DNA from: Streptomyces sp. NRRL S-1022 | GTDB lineage: Bacteria; Actinomycetota; Actinomycetes; Streptomycetales; Streptomycetaceae | Assembly (NCBI RefSeq): GCF_000720135.1 | Contig: NZ_JOIU01000047.1 | Location: 1-29,431, forward strand | Length of the DNA: 29,431 nucleotides | Direction: 5' to 3' | In this document: positions 29,408 to 29,431 of the stretch, piece by piece | How the letters are laid out: every line of letters begins with the position of its first letter | Position numbering within the stretch: the stretch's first letter is position 1 | Program-made: the position numbers and the translations under genes | Notes under the pieces: model-generated | What the model was told of the DNA's origin: nothing | Databases searched by the model: none | Seen by the model: only the letters and a program-made list of their open reading frames with translations

Positions 29408-29431
29408 AGCCCACCCCGCCCTCCCCCAGCC

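Overview
The window looks like a Streptomyces (or close actinomycete) chromosome: about 70% or more G+C, strong GC bias at third codon positions, GTG starts, AGGAG-type ribosome binding sites, and a modular type I polyketide synthase beside actinobacterial signalling genes. No rRNA, tRNA, insertion sequence or CRISPR array was found. Every family call was made by reading the proteins; no search was run.

Layout. (1) 1-4837, plus strand: the 3' end of a modular polyketide synthase (end of AT, a degenerate DH, KR, ACP, terminal thioester reductase), then a type II thioesterase. This is the edge of a biosynthetic cluster whose product is released reductively. (2) 4905-12057, minus strand: a RecQ-type helicase, and upstream of it a probable operon of a GCS2-type carboxylate-amine ligase, a possible 37-codon peptide, a glutamine-dependent asparagine-synthetase-like amidotransferase and an S9 peptidase. 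The order ligase, amidotransferase, peptidase recalls the N-acetylglutaminylglutamine amide osmolyte loci, but with different ligase and peptidase families. (3) 12327-12691: a small GlsB/YeaQ-type membrane protein with a 20-bp terminator stem.

(4) 12791-18698, plus strand: a Crp/Fnr regulator followed by a nucleotide-cyclase-homology protein, a large protein with a damaged P-loop, a sigma-region-2-like protein, an excisionase-like HTH protein and a nucleoside-deoxyribosyltransferase/TIR-like protein. The cyclase-like protein ends with, and the P-loop protein begins with, the same short motif (GxINTGxxHGGQ). This is the arrangement expected of an amyloid-type effector/NLR pairing. A 34-bp perfect palindrome with a Crp half-site core lies between the Crp gene and the cyclase-like gene. 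I consider this the most interesting locus. (5) 18802-20735, plus strand: a lipoate-protein ligase and a DUF3558-like exported protein.

(6) 20752-29407: a second signalling module. On the minus strand, from 28052 down, are a membrane-anchored Ser/Thr kinase, a coiled-coil protein, a ClpB/ClpX-like AAA+ ATPase with a degenerate N-terminal domain, and a zinc-ribbon/FHA protein; most are overlapping or coupled. A macro-domain protein is transcribed divergently from 28220. Kinase, phosphothreonine reader (FHA), AAA+ remodeller and ADP-ribose binder together suggest a phosphorylation-controlled stress or conflict system. The shared promoter region holds repeats of a GCGAAGGGAA element.
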